Shown in pieces: positions 32,101 to 41,677 of a DNA stretch of 64,000 nucleotides. Both the position numbers and the translations under genes were made by a program. The notes under the pieces were generated by a model, which made no database searches, was not told the DNA's origin, and was given only the letters and a program-made list of their open reading frames with translations. The DNA comes from Halichondria panicea (taxonomy: Eukaryota; Porifera; Demospongiae; Suberitida; Halichondriidae). Location: assembly GCF_963675165.1 (NCBI RefSeq), contig NC_087383.1, positions 3,192,979-3,256,978 of the forward strand, read 5' to 3'. The number at the start of each line of letters is the position of its first letter. Position 1 is the first letter of the stretch.

Positions 32101-33311
32101 AGAAAAAAATCAGTCTCTTTTGAGCTAGGGTGACTAACAAGCTTTGTGGATCCTGTTTGTTAGGTATCTGGATGTCGTAACATCTATATATAGGCTTCCT
32201 GAAGATTATCAATGTATCTGCTTCTGCTACTCAAGGAAGCAATAGACTTGAAACGCTTCATTTTGCATCGTGGGAAAGTGTATCTTGTGGCATATTAAAA
32301 AAGACAATAACAGTATATATGACGTCGGAAACATGACATCAGTATACTGAGCAAAAAGCGATGTAATGTTTTAATCTACCCAAACAAGTCCTTTCCATCA
32401 CTCACAAAAAAATTTGCACTCAGTCCTGTCATAGGGAGTGGAGATGAGATCATTCTCTTGGCCACCTCAATTCCTGCTTCTTCTAAAGGATCTTGCACTT
32501 GTGTCAATGTCTGCAAACTTAAAATTCAATTATGGTGTTTTACGCTTTATAGTAATTATTGTGACACATACATAGATGTATACTGTATGACACGTTTAGT
32601 TATACCTCAGTAAACAACCTCTCATCTTGAGTGATGAAGGCAATACGTTTCCAGCCATACTCTCGAATGAGGCTGACTATGGCTGGAGTGAAAATTGTGT
32701 CAGAGGGATAGGTACGGAAGAAGCTGGGGAAACGTTCTCTGTTACTCAACTCGGACAGCGATGAAGCATACGAAATCTTTACAGAATAGAGAATTGATTA
32801 GCTTCAGCTTATAGAAATTACTAATAGCTACTTATAATTATACATCACTACAATACGCATGCTATCCACTCGACCATGCATGTACCTGTGAGATACTGTT
32901 GTGGTGAATGATCTCTGCCACAGGAGTAGAGGCCACTGAACAGCCACAGCCCAGGAGACCAAGCACAGTCGGATGGGGTGGAGAAATGGCATCAAAATAT
33001 TCATTCAGCGACACAGTTCTATCACACTGCAAATTGAGTTTATTAGATCTAGTCCAAGTTAGATCTAGATCTAGAAGATCTATACTCACCATTGTGTCCA
33101 CCACAGGTGTGTGAGTGAGGTTGTAGCCAGGTATAATGGAGCTGTCAGCATTAATCAGCTCCTCTGCTAACTCAATGGCTGGGACTGCTCCTGATGAGTC
33201 AAAACCTCCTGTAGGTCCAGAAGTAAACAGAGCATATTTCAGCTCTTGACTATGGACAGCTTTAAATAAGCACCCTAGTAGCAGAGTTAATGCAATAGAT
33301 GTAACACACAT
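29162..33311 (-). CDS. GABA-B-like class C GPCR, receptor 4 of the array
   Basis: Fifteen-exon plan. Checked exons are 33090-33311, 32886-33026, 32606-32776, 32406-32510, 31857-31928, 31598-31798, 31218-31535, 30984-31170 and the last one, 29162-29308; the membrane exons lie at about 30720-30872, 30525-30650, 30338-30447, 30137-30290, 29759-30086 and 29379-29539. The start at 33311 gives the signal peptide MCVTSIALTLLLGCLFKAVHS. Flytrap motifs include GCGCSVASTPVAE, ISYASS and YDAVWTLALALN. The membrane half (EFGERINEM start, LTFCTVCLIFNF) and coiled coil (REKIVELENLLKDFQ) differ clearly from receptors 1-3. The Cys-containing tail (TCPTCYPEDQPIT, ending EECTPC) is unique to the 4/6 lineage and could be lipidated or disulphide-linked. 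No disabling change found. Confidence 0.9.
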
Positions 33312-33493
33312 CTTTAAATTGCATAAGAGTAAAGACATTAATTTTATATTAAGTTGCAGAACTGATGCACTTGCTAATATACACAATTTTGTCAGGATGC
33401 AAAACTATAGGGGAGGGGCTGTTAAAAAAAAAAGTTAACTGTTTGATAACGAGTGTTTTATAACGAGTGTCTCAGTAATCGGCAGTCTGTTGG

Positions 33494-34186
33494 TCAACAG
33501 GGGTTGAACTCTTCGATTTCATCAGAGTTGAGGACAATGAAACTGCAGCCTATATCTGCAGGTGAACTGGAGATATGAGTATCTATGGTAATCGGCTGGT
33601 CGTCAGGATGACAAGTTGAACATGTCAATGTACGGCCATTCTGCATATAGGAATATGACTGCCTCAAACACTCTCCATCAATGCACATCATGCCATAACT
33701 AACCTGACTCTTCTCTAGAAGACTCTCTAACTCGACAATTTTTTCCCTCATTTGAGTTGTCACTTCTCCATGCACTGACAAGGTTTAGGTTCATTTCGTT
33801 GGTATTCAGAGTATTGCCAAACACATGCTCACCCTCAGGGTCTCTGTACAAACTCACCATCTGCAAGAATGCATTTATCGTGAGAGCCAATAGAAGTTTT
33901 TACCTCAATAACACAGTACATGCATGTGAGTCTTTCTATAGATACCAACACATACGCATAACACTGCAGTTAAAATTTACTTCGTGAATTTCAAAGTCCG
34001 ATACATGACATTGCAAGAAAGTATGATGATGCGAATTAACCTTAGGAATGAAAATTAGGCCCAGAAAGAATGTTGTGGACATAAGAACACTCCCGGAGAA
34101 GATGGCTTCAATTAAATTGATGTAAATTCCGGGCACTAGTGTGACAATTGCAATGAGCACCAGAGCAATGCTTGAGATGTACAATG
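33494..34186 (-). pseudogene. 3' remnant of a further receptor gene (4/6 lineage)
   Basis: Only the last exon (about 33494-33640, tail TCSTCHPDDQPIT...EEFNPC), the coiled-coil exon (33700-33860) and the 3' half of the large membrane exon (34040-34186) remain. The coiled-coil exon carries a 4-nt insertion (TGCA at 33771-33774) that breaks its frame relative to receptor 4. Homology stops inside membrane-coding sequence at about 34186, where a ULP1/PHD-type sequence begins. Everything upstream, including the ligand-binding domain, is gone. Confidence 0.85.
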
Positions 34187-34518
34187 CTGCACAGGCGAAG
34201 AGTACGAAAGATGTAACGTATGACTCACAACAAATGCGTTCACACATTCAGCACTGTTTTGAAGCTAAAACGTTCAGCACTTTTCCTCAATCTAAAAATT
34301 CAGCAGAAATCAACAGATGTGATCCCAAACAGATAATCATCGAGCTGTACTGCACTTGTGGTCTTCCAGAGACATATGATAGCCGAATGACCGAGTGTAC
34401 AGAATGCCAAAAGTGGTTTCACTTTAAATGCATGAACATCAAGGTCAGGCCAAGAGGATGGCTGTGTATAACATGTAGATCTAATTCATGTATCACCAAA
34501 CTGTTAAATTGTTATTAA
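34187..34518 (+). pseudogene. C-terminal fragment of a ULP1-type protease plus PHD finger
   Basis: The plus-strand frame reads VTYDSQQMRSHIQHCFE...FSTFPQ, which looks like the C-terminal end of the C48/ULP1-like protease domain common in invertebrate transposons. A PHD finger follows with the C4HC3 pattern: YCTCG, CTECQKWFHFKC, CITC. A stop codon ends it at 34516-34518. The N-terminal protease half and catalytic residues are absent. It starts exactly where the truncated receptor exon ends, so it marks a rearrangement or insertion junction. Origin in a mobile element is inferred from the domain pairing. Confidence 0.6.
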
Positions 34519-34814
34519 ATAGCTAGCTAGCAAGCTATATTATAGACATTGAATATTATTGTTTTGCCATTATTATACGTAGACCATTACTTGTTTTTGC
34601 CATTGATTCTCGACTCAACCTCCATTACTTCTAATACGTACGACGCTGGCCTCATCTCATACCGATATAATTTATGTGTAGAACCAGGAGTAGTTAATAA
34701 GAAGAAGCATGTATACGTGTACATATAATTATAATGGTTTATTGAAAGCAGTTTATAGTGACAGTTAATTAAATTTGAGGGATCAGGCCCTCTTGTAGCA
34801 AGAGTGATGTAGCA

Positions 34815-35400
34815 TCACGTAGGGGTCCATGATTTGATGATCTTGTTCCGTAGGGGTCCATGATTATTTTGATGATCTTGTTCCGTATATAGGGGTCCAT
34901 GATTTGATGATCTTGTTCCACGGATGCACATAATTGAAGATCGGACGGCAGCGAAGGATAGCTTGCACCTTAGCCAACTGATTACTACTGAGTATAGTTT
35001 TTTCCTTATTTCCAGGCAAGCATGTCTGCTAGTCTTTTGTAGAAGGTGGCGGCCTCTTGCCCCAGTCCACCTGTGGTTTATAGAAGACGTCGACGAGGGG
35101 GTGAAAACTCCTTGCTCAATGTCTCTGATGCGTTGGCCGTAAGCCCGTTTATTTTTGTCCTCATGTTTCTTGTACCTCATGTTTCTTGTAGGCAGCTTTG
35201 ATGGTTCTGGAGCTGTTGCTGGGTGCATTCGGGTACATCAAAATATGCGTTTTGAACAGCAAACCAGAACCTCTTGCACGGATGTCTAAGCGGGCATCGT
35301 CAGTGGTTAAATGGCTGAGCGGTGGGATAAAGATTCTCACTTAGTGGTTGTAGTCGGGGTTCTCATGCTCTGTCGCAACATTGTGGCAGACTTTGGTGAG
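34815..35400 (-). pseudogene. Decayed retroelement-type ORF (C-terminal part)
   Basis: In broken frames the minus strand encodes ARLDIRARG, NAPSNSS, AAYKKHE, KRAYGQRIRDIE, GVFTPS and WLRCKLSFA-x2-RSSI-x-CIRG. The same words occur in order in the intact ORF at 47461-47967. Such ORF ends are frequent in sponge and cnidarian genomes next to reverse-transcriptase or integrase genes; that link is from general knowledge. No enzyme domain is visible here. Confidence 0.55.
34822..34920. repeat. Short tandem repeat, three copies of about 33-38 bp
   Basis: AGGGGTCCATGATT with TGATGATCTTGTTCC following is repeated three times with small indels, at the 3' end of the decayed minus-strand ORF. Confidence 0.85.
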
Positions 35401-35752
35401 AAGTGAAGCAGTCAGGTCACGTAGCTCGTTATGCCTTCTAGTTGGGAAGTCGCCCTTTGGTAAAAATCATTGCGCATGGTTTGCTGAGAAGGCTGAGCCA
35501 CAGTTGCACTTAGTTGGGGTTGATGGCAGTGGCCAGCCATAACAAATACAGGGTACATCTCTGAAACCGTGGTCATCAATTGAAAGCCACCTTCAGAGGT
35601 TGCACCTGGCAGCTTGCTCATCGATGAGGCACCTTTCTCTCCTGGTAGACTACATGGTAGAACATTGCGTTGCTATCTCGAGGGGGGCCCTAAATCACTA
35701 TGGGGGGCCTATATCACTAGCGCAATAGGCCCCCCCCTAACACCCCAAATCG

Positions 35753-36775
35753 GGTGTCATAACATTTTAGGCCCCCCATAAGATTGGGTCCCCCCGGGCC
35801 TACAATTTTAACATTTTAGGCCCCCTCTTAAAATTTTAGGCCCCCCATTAACAGCGCAACAGCGGTAACATTATGTGACAGTGCATTCTCAAAATACACC
35901 AATACAGTCACAGTCTATGCAGTGCCAGTTATACTGAATGCAGCTCTCCTCACACACACACACATTTCATGCATGTACAGTATAGTATACCACTGGTCTC
36001 ACAGCCATCACACTGCACCATGTCATTCTATGAATCAGGCCTCATGCAGCACAAAGCACATAGGTGCCAACTGTCCCGAATTGGTCAGGACTGTCCAAGA
36101 TTACCCTTGTCCCGAAAGGAAACTGCTATTGTGATTCCACCATGATACAACAGTTTCTCTCTTGACTTCTATCTGTGATTCCACATTACTTGAGAGCTGA
36201 GCCAGATGCTATTGGAGCATCCCCACAACAATTTACATCTTCTATGTATAGGAAAACATGGAGGAAGATATGAATTGTTGTCTTTGCACTGAAATTGTGT
36301 GTTTTATACTTTTTTGTCCTGAAATTTGGCTGAGAAAGTAAGCATGAAGTTGCAAATATGGCGATAGCTATATATGCAACAACATCGATTGTCTTACAGG
36401 CAGATCCAACATTGCAGAGCTGCATCAAAGCATTTAACTCTTATAGGTAAAGCATGAGTAACTTGAAAGGTAAATCTTCCTTCACTTTGAATTCCACAAT
36501 AGAATAATAATGCAAACATTTTTGCTACTTTGATACAGAGTCTTTGCATGCATGCAGTCTCTTTGATGCTTTGTCAACTAATACAGCTAACCTTACCATA
36601 TTATTATATCTCTTTGACTTCGTTCTATCTTGCAGAAAAGGATAGCAGAAGAGGGGGGCCTAATCTCACAGTGGGGGCCTAAACTGTTAACATTCTAGGC
36701 CCGGGAGGCCCAAAATTTTAAAATTCTAGGCCCGGGAGGGCCTAAACATGGGGGGGCCCAAAATTTTATGACACC
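35753..36775. mobile_element. 1-kb non-autonomous element, left copy
   Basis: Both ends carry GGTGTCATAA / TTATGACACC with subterminal runs of TAGGCCCCCC-type repeats. The interior is the reverse complement of most of 37393-38392. No ORF I would support. G/C homopolymer blocks next to ATTTTAAAAT blocks give it a composition unlike its surroundings. Confidence 0.75.
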
Positions 36776-36849
36776 AGGGCCCCAAAATAAGGGGGGGGGC
36801 CCATATCGCTTCTACACCGGTTCTATATTGTGTTTCCAATCCCTCTCCC

Positions 36850-37376
36850 TCCTTAATCTATGGTTTGTTGCACATGAGGGATGGATGCCAGCACTTGGTG
36901 ATCACACTCTTTACTACAATACTGACCCCCACTGGTTTTTTTGTAGACGGAGAGCCGATAAGTCTCATCTCCATCGTCAAGTATGGCGATAGTTTCGCAT
37001 TCATGGGGCTCTACATTGTGCTGGAAAAGTATCGTCGTCAAGGTTATGGCCTGGCATTGTGGACGAAAGTTTTGGAGTCTCGTACAACATTGCGTTGGAT
37101 GGTGTTCTTTCTGCGACTCCACTGCATCGGAATAAGTGGGGTTTTGTGGACACTTTTATGAGTATATAGTAAGGCACAACTAAATATTGCAACTGCTTCA
37201 ACCAAGTTAGAGAGCTTTGTTCCTCCGTATGAATGTCTTTGTTCAACCAGCAAACCAATAATCGACTTCAACAAGCTCACTGTTTATGATACAGACGTGT
37301 TTGGTGCCCCTCATCATCTCTTCCTAAGAGGACTGGTCGATGGCCCTAACACCATCACCCTTGTAGCGTCCAATTA
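36850..37376 (+). pseudogene. Broken GNAT acetyltransferase gene fragment
   Basis: Plus-strand reading shows a GNAT core: HEGWMPALGDHTLYYNTDP, then GEPISLISIVKYGD, GLYIVLEKYRRQGYGLALW (the acetyl-CoA-binding R/Q-x2-G-x-G/A loop is RRQGYG), then ALDGVLSATPLHR, WGFVDTF and a C-terminal part (FNKLTVYDTDVFG, FLRGLVDGPNTI). It needs two frame changes: one at the run of seven T near 36946 and one near 37083. The N-terminus is missing. It lies exactly between the two inverted 1-kb elements, so it is a captured or stranded host gene piece rather than an active gene. Confidence 0.7.
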
Positions 37377-37392
37377 AAATGGAGGGATAACT

Positions 37393-38392
37393 GGTGTCAT
37401 AAAATTTTGGGCCCCCCCATGTTTAGGCCCCCCCGGGCCTAGAATTTTAAAATTTTGGGCCCCCCGGGCCTAGAATGTTAACAGTTTAGGCCCCCCAGGG
37501 GGTCCAAACTGTTAACATTCTAGGCCCCCCACTGTGAGATTAGGCCCCCCTCTTCTGCTATCCTTTTCTGCACGATAGAACGAAGTCAAGGAGATATAAT
37601 AATATGGTAAGGTTAGCTCTATTAGTTGACAAAGCATCAAAGAGACTGCATGCAAAGACTCTGTATCAAAGTAGCAAAAATGTTTGCATTATTATTCTAT
37701 CATGGAATATTATTCAAAGTGAAGGAAGATTTACCTTTCAAGTTACTCATGCTTTACCTATAAGAGTTAAATGCTTTGATGCAGCTCTGCAATGTTGGAT
37801 CTGCCTGTAAGACAATCGATGTTGTTGCATAGCTATCGCCATAATAATTATTTGCAACTTCGTGCTTACTTTCTCAGCCAAATTTCAGGACAAAAAAGTA
37901 TAAAACACACAATTTCAGTGCAAAGACAACAATTCATATCTTCCTCCATGTTTTCCTATACATAGAAGATGTAAATTGTTGTGGGGATGCTCCAATAGCA
38001 TCACTGGCTCAGCTCTCAAGTAATGTGGAATCACAGATAGAAGTCAAGAGAAACTGTTGTATCATGGTGGAATCACAATAGCAGTTTCCTTTCGGGACAA
38101 GGGTAATCTTGGACAGTCCTGACCAATTCGGGACAGTTGGCACCTATGTGCTTTGTGCTGCATGAGGCCTGATTCATAGAATGACATGGTGCAGTGTGAT
38201 GGCTGTGAGACCAGTGGTATACTACTGTACATGCATGAAATGTGTGTGTGTGAGGAGAGCTGCATTCAGTAACTGGCACTGCATAGACTGTGAAGACCAT
38301 AGAAGACTGTATTGGTGTATTTTGAGAATGCACTGTCACATAATGTTACCGCTGTTGCGTTGTTAATGGGGGGCCTAAAATTTTATGACACC
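37393..38392. mobile_element. 1-kb non-autonomous element, right copy (inverted)
   Basis: Begins GGTGTCATAAAATTTTGGGC and ends CCTAAAATTTTATGACACC. It is the inverted counterpart of 35753-36775. The pair forms arms of about 0.8-1 kb around the GNAT fragment. Confidence 0.75.
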
Positions 38393-38654
38393 GGCTTTGT
38401 TGCAGCACGGAAGACCTAGTTGGGCGGAGTCCAACCAACGCTTCGCTCATGGTTGGGTATCAGTAGCTGGGCGGAGCCCGGTACCCGTTCCCAACGGGTG
38501 CCGGGTGACACGCTTATATAGGATTTGTACTGCTGCACTGAGGAGTGCAGCCCAATCAGATTGCAGTATTGCAAGTGGTTGGTTAACACCCACTTAGCTA
38601 GGTGGGTGTGCAGCTGGGCGGAGCTGCCTTGAGCAAAATAGCTGTCACAGAAGC

Positions 38655-40060
38655 TGCTAACGAGCTTGGAAGTAGTCACTTCTTTTCTGAGAGGCAGAGA
38701 TGTCTTTGCTGTATTGCCTACTGGATTTGGAAAGAGCCTTTGCTATGCTTGTTTGCCTGCAGCATTTGACAAAATATTGGAGAAGGAGAAAGGTCATTCT
38801 TGTAGTAGTAGTCACTCCTCTGCTGGCCATCATTCATGATCAGGTATGTAAGGCTAGATAGAACATACATATAATTATACGTACATGTGCATATGAGCTG
38901 TTTACACATAACTAGATCATTCTAAGCTGGATGCTTTTATTCTATATATAGGTAGCCATCTATTGTTCTAAAGGCATCTCTAGCACAGTCATATGTCTCG
39001 GGCGAGATGTCTGATGCAGCTACAATGGATGCGATCTTCCACGGAAAGTATCAGCTAGTATTCTTTACACCTGAAATGATCATCAGCAAAAAGCATTGGA
39101 GAAGACTTCTGGGGGGAGATGTGTATGCTAATAGACTCAAGGCTTTGATAATCGATGAAGCTCATTGTGTGAAGAAATGGTATGTATTTGACTCATCGTT
39201 TTTTATTAACATGTGTACCAATAATATTATTGCAGGGGTGAGACTTTTAGGCAAATGCTGTTGAGAATTAGAGAAGTGCGCAGCCTCATTCCAACATCAG
39301 TTCATGTGATGGCACTAACAGCAACAGCTACCCGAAGTGACATTTCATTCATTTCTCGTATTGTTGGCCTAAGAAACCCATTTGTCATTACGAGAGTCCC
39401 AGTAATCCCAAATTTGATTTATGCTGTTGGATTATTCAAAAGTATACCAGAGACATTCCAAAACTTGGCCCAGAAATTGGTAATCGAGAGAAACAAGTTT
39501 CCCAAAACAATCATATATGGACGTTCTTTTGGAGTGTGTGGTGACATGTACCTCTTCTTTAAGGATTACCTTGGAGCTGCATTCACAAATCCTGATGATG
39601 CACCTGATCTTTCTGAATTTCGCCTCGTGGACATGTTTACAAGTGTCACTGATCCAGCCCATAAATCTGAAATCATTTGTTTATTTAAGGGTGATGGCAA
39701 TCTTCGCATTGTTGTAGCTACTATGGCATTTGGTATGGGTGTTGATTGTCCCAACATTCGGTAAATCATTCATGTTGGCCTGTCAGACGATATCAGTAGC
39801 TATGTACAAGAGACTGGTAGAGCAGGTCGAGATGGTAAACCATCACGTGTAACCCTTTTGAAGGCAAGAATTTACCATCAAGTTGATAATGAGATTAAAG
39901 AACATGCTTCAAACTTCAACACTACAGATTGTAGAAGGGGTGGTCTTTTCCGAAATATTGACAATTACAAACATGTTGATCTCGGTTTCAATTGCTTGTG
40001 CTGTGATATTTGTTCTAAGTCATGTTTATGTGGACAGTGTGACCTAAGACTTAGTTACTT
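38655..40060 (+). pseudogene. RecQ-like SF2 helicase of the transposon, inactivated
   Basis: SF2 motifs appear in order: FLRGRDVFAVLPTGFGKS (Walker A, about 38720-38740), VVVVTPLLAIIHDQ (Ia), IIDEAHCVKKW (DEAH box, about 39148-39180), ALTATAT (III), then FGMGVDCPNIR and QETGRAGRDG (VI, about 39806-39836), followed by a CLCCDICSKSC-type zinc site. An intron at about 39180-39236 splits KKW/GETFRQM. Damage: a frame change near 38790 between Walker A and Ia, another near 38990, and a TAA directly after PNIR at 39762-39764 where RecQ proteins continue. The helicase cannot be made intact from this copy. Confidence 0.8.
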
Positions 40061-40063
40061 CTT

Positions 40064-40324
40064 TCAGCTAATTACAAATTTTATTTTCATTATTACCTGT
40101 GCTTCAAGAAAGCTGCTATATCTACCGAAACATTTCCTGCACATTTTGGGCAATCTGTTTTTATCACTGCCATTTACAATACTGTTAATGTGGACATCAG
40201 CACACATCTGTTCTTCCTCATTCTCCAGTAGCATTGTCCACAGGTCCAATACTTCCTTTCCTCTCCTGTTACCAGGCCTTGATAGCTCATCCCCACATCC
40301 AAAACATTGTAACACTTGGGCCAT
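40064..40324 (-). CDS. Cys-rich exon of the transposon, opposite strand
   Basis: A minus-strand frame of 86 codons: FGCGDELSRPGNRRGKEVLD, then LWTMLLENEEE and MCRKCFGRYSS. Two CxxC pairs around a conserved-looking spacer suggest a zinc-binding N-terminal domain of the kind seen in Academ-type transposases. It lies inside the inner element, convergent to the helicase. It ends in the intron side without the transposase core. Confidence 0.5.
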   Translation of the reverse strand: MAQVLQCFGCGDELSRPGNRRGKEVLDLWTMLLENEEEQMCADVHINSIVNGSDKNRLPKMCRKCFGRYSSFLEAQVIMKIKFVIS

Positions 40325-41304
40325 TCTTGCTCAGTACTTTATTTTAATTTAGTAGCAAAGTCATGTTGTTCAGTGCCAGCCAGTGTGGTGCAGTGCGGTA
40401 CATATTGCGTTTAACACCCACTTAAAATAATTATATTCATGCTCCAAGCAGTATTACATAACACACAAGTACAAATCCTATATAAGCGTGTCCCCCGACC
40501 TCCCGTCAGTGACGGTCGGGCTCCGCCCAACTAGGGTATCAGTACATGTAGCAGTTTTGTTCCCACTGCAAGAAATTTGCAGCCCAATCAGATTGCTGCG
40601 TTCAAGTGGGAAACCTTACAGCTCAATTTAGCTGACAAGGCGAGCTGGGACACTGTATTTCTCTGGAGAATGCAGAAACAGCTCCTGCTGGATATCTAGG
40701 CTACTAGAAAAGAAGCATAGTCTATCTTAGCATCTATGAATGAAGCTTGAACAGTATGTATTAATTAATTAAAAGGACTTGTCTTTGTTTTAAGTTTTGT
40801 TGTGCTACCAATAAGATTAGATCATTAGTTTGGACAAAACCTGTGTTATGTATGCCTTCTTTGGTCTTCGAAAAGCTTCTCAGAAGCCTTGGGGTAGTCT
40901 TATAGCTGGCTGTACCTCTCCTTGTGCTGGATGTCTAACTATTATGAAAAAGTTTATTTCTGCCTGTACTAAATCTTATATTACAGGCTACAGTATTCTT
41001 CTACTTTCTCTAAGAGTCTGAGGTCTTTCTTGAATTCCAAAACAACTATAGCTAGATCCACTCAGCTAGAATAGCCATCCAAATAGTTAATTGATTTCTT
41101 TATATCACACCCCTGAGCCATGCGGTTGTCAGCCACTTAAATATTCATACTCTGTCTCAAGTACCGGTGGAACAAAACTGCTACATGTACGTGTACTGAG
41201 AGCGCAGCGTTGGTTGGACTCCGCCCAACTACGGAAGACCATCATAGTCGAAGGTTGGAAGATCACGCCTCTATAATTATGCTGACAATGGTCAGGTAGC
41301 TAGA

Positions 41305-41349
41305 TAGCCTCTATTCAAGGCCGATTTAATCGGCCTGGAATCGAGGCTA
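41305..41349. mobile_element. 45-bp palindromic micro-MITE with 9-bp target duplication
   Basis: Starts TAGCCTCTATTCAAGGCCG, centre ATTTAAT, ends CGAGGCTA; flanked by GTAGCTAGA at 41296-41304 and 41350-41358. Sister of the hairpin at 8906-8955. Confidence 0.8.
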
Positions 41350-41677
41350 GTAGCTAGAGCTCTACTAAAGGCTATTTTAAAAAAGATGATTTCGAATGAC
41401 CCAAGAAGGACAGCTGTGTCTATGCTCTGTTGGCATCAGACACCAATCCTGACACTCTATGACCTTGTCTCAAGAGGTGGATGCTGTTTTATTGAGTGAT
41501 ATGTGTCGAATGTACACAAAGGGACCACTGGACTTTGCTGAGAAAGTGTATAGTTATGCATCAGCAGAATTGGGATAGCATGCAGATAATTTTTATAAGA
41601 ACTTTTATTTTATTATGATTATAAACCATATCACAGATTAAAATTAATTATGCATGAGTATATAAGTTCCATGTGTT

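Larger units (their letters stand above)
38464..40533. mobile_element. RecQ-helicase DNA transposon (Academ/AcademH-like), 2070 bp
   Basis: Left end TAGCTGGGCGGAGCCCGG, right end CGGGCTCCGCCCAACTA, flanked by the 9-bp direct repeat GGGTATCAG (38455-38463, 40534-40542). The inverted repeats run at least to ATATAGGATTTGTAC / GTACAAATCCTATAT, about 65 bp, with an imperfect internal palindrome. Cargo is a decayed RecQ-like helicase (plus) and a Cys-rich exon (minus). Helicase cargo, TIRs and a 9-bp duplication fit helicase-encoding Academ elements as I remember them. No full transposase is present, so this copy is non-autonomous. Confidence 0.75.
38417..41231. mobile_element. Outer TIR element (interrupted), 9-bp target duplication
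   Basis: Left end TAGTTGGGCGGAGTCCAACC, right end the reverse complement GGTTGGACTCCGCCCAACTA, flanked by the direct repeat CGGAAGACC (38408-38416, 41232-41240). Its left inverted repeat is cut after GGGTATCAG by the inner helicase element and resumes at 40543 with TACATGTAGCAGTTTTGTTC, which pairs with the right end (GAACAAAACTGCTACATGTA). Without the insert it is about 740 bp and non-coding. Confidence 0.85.
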
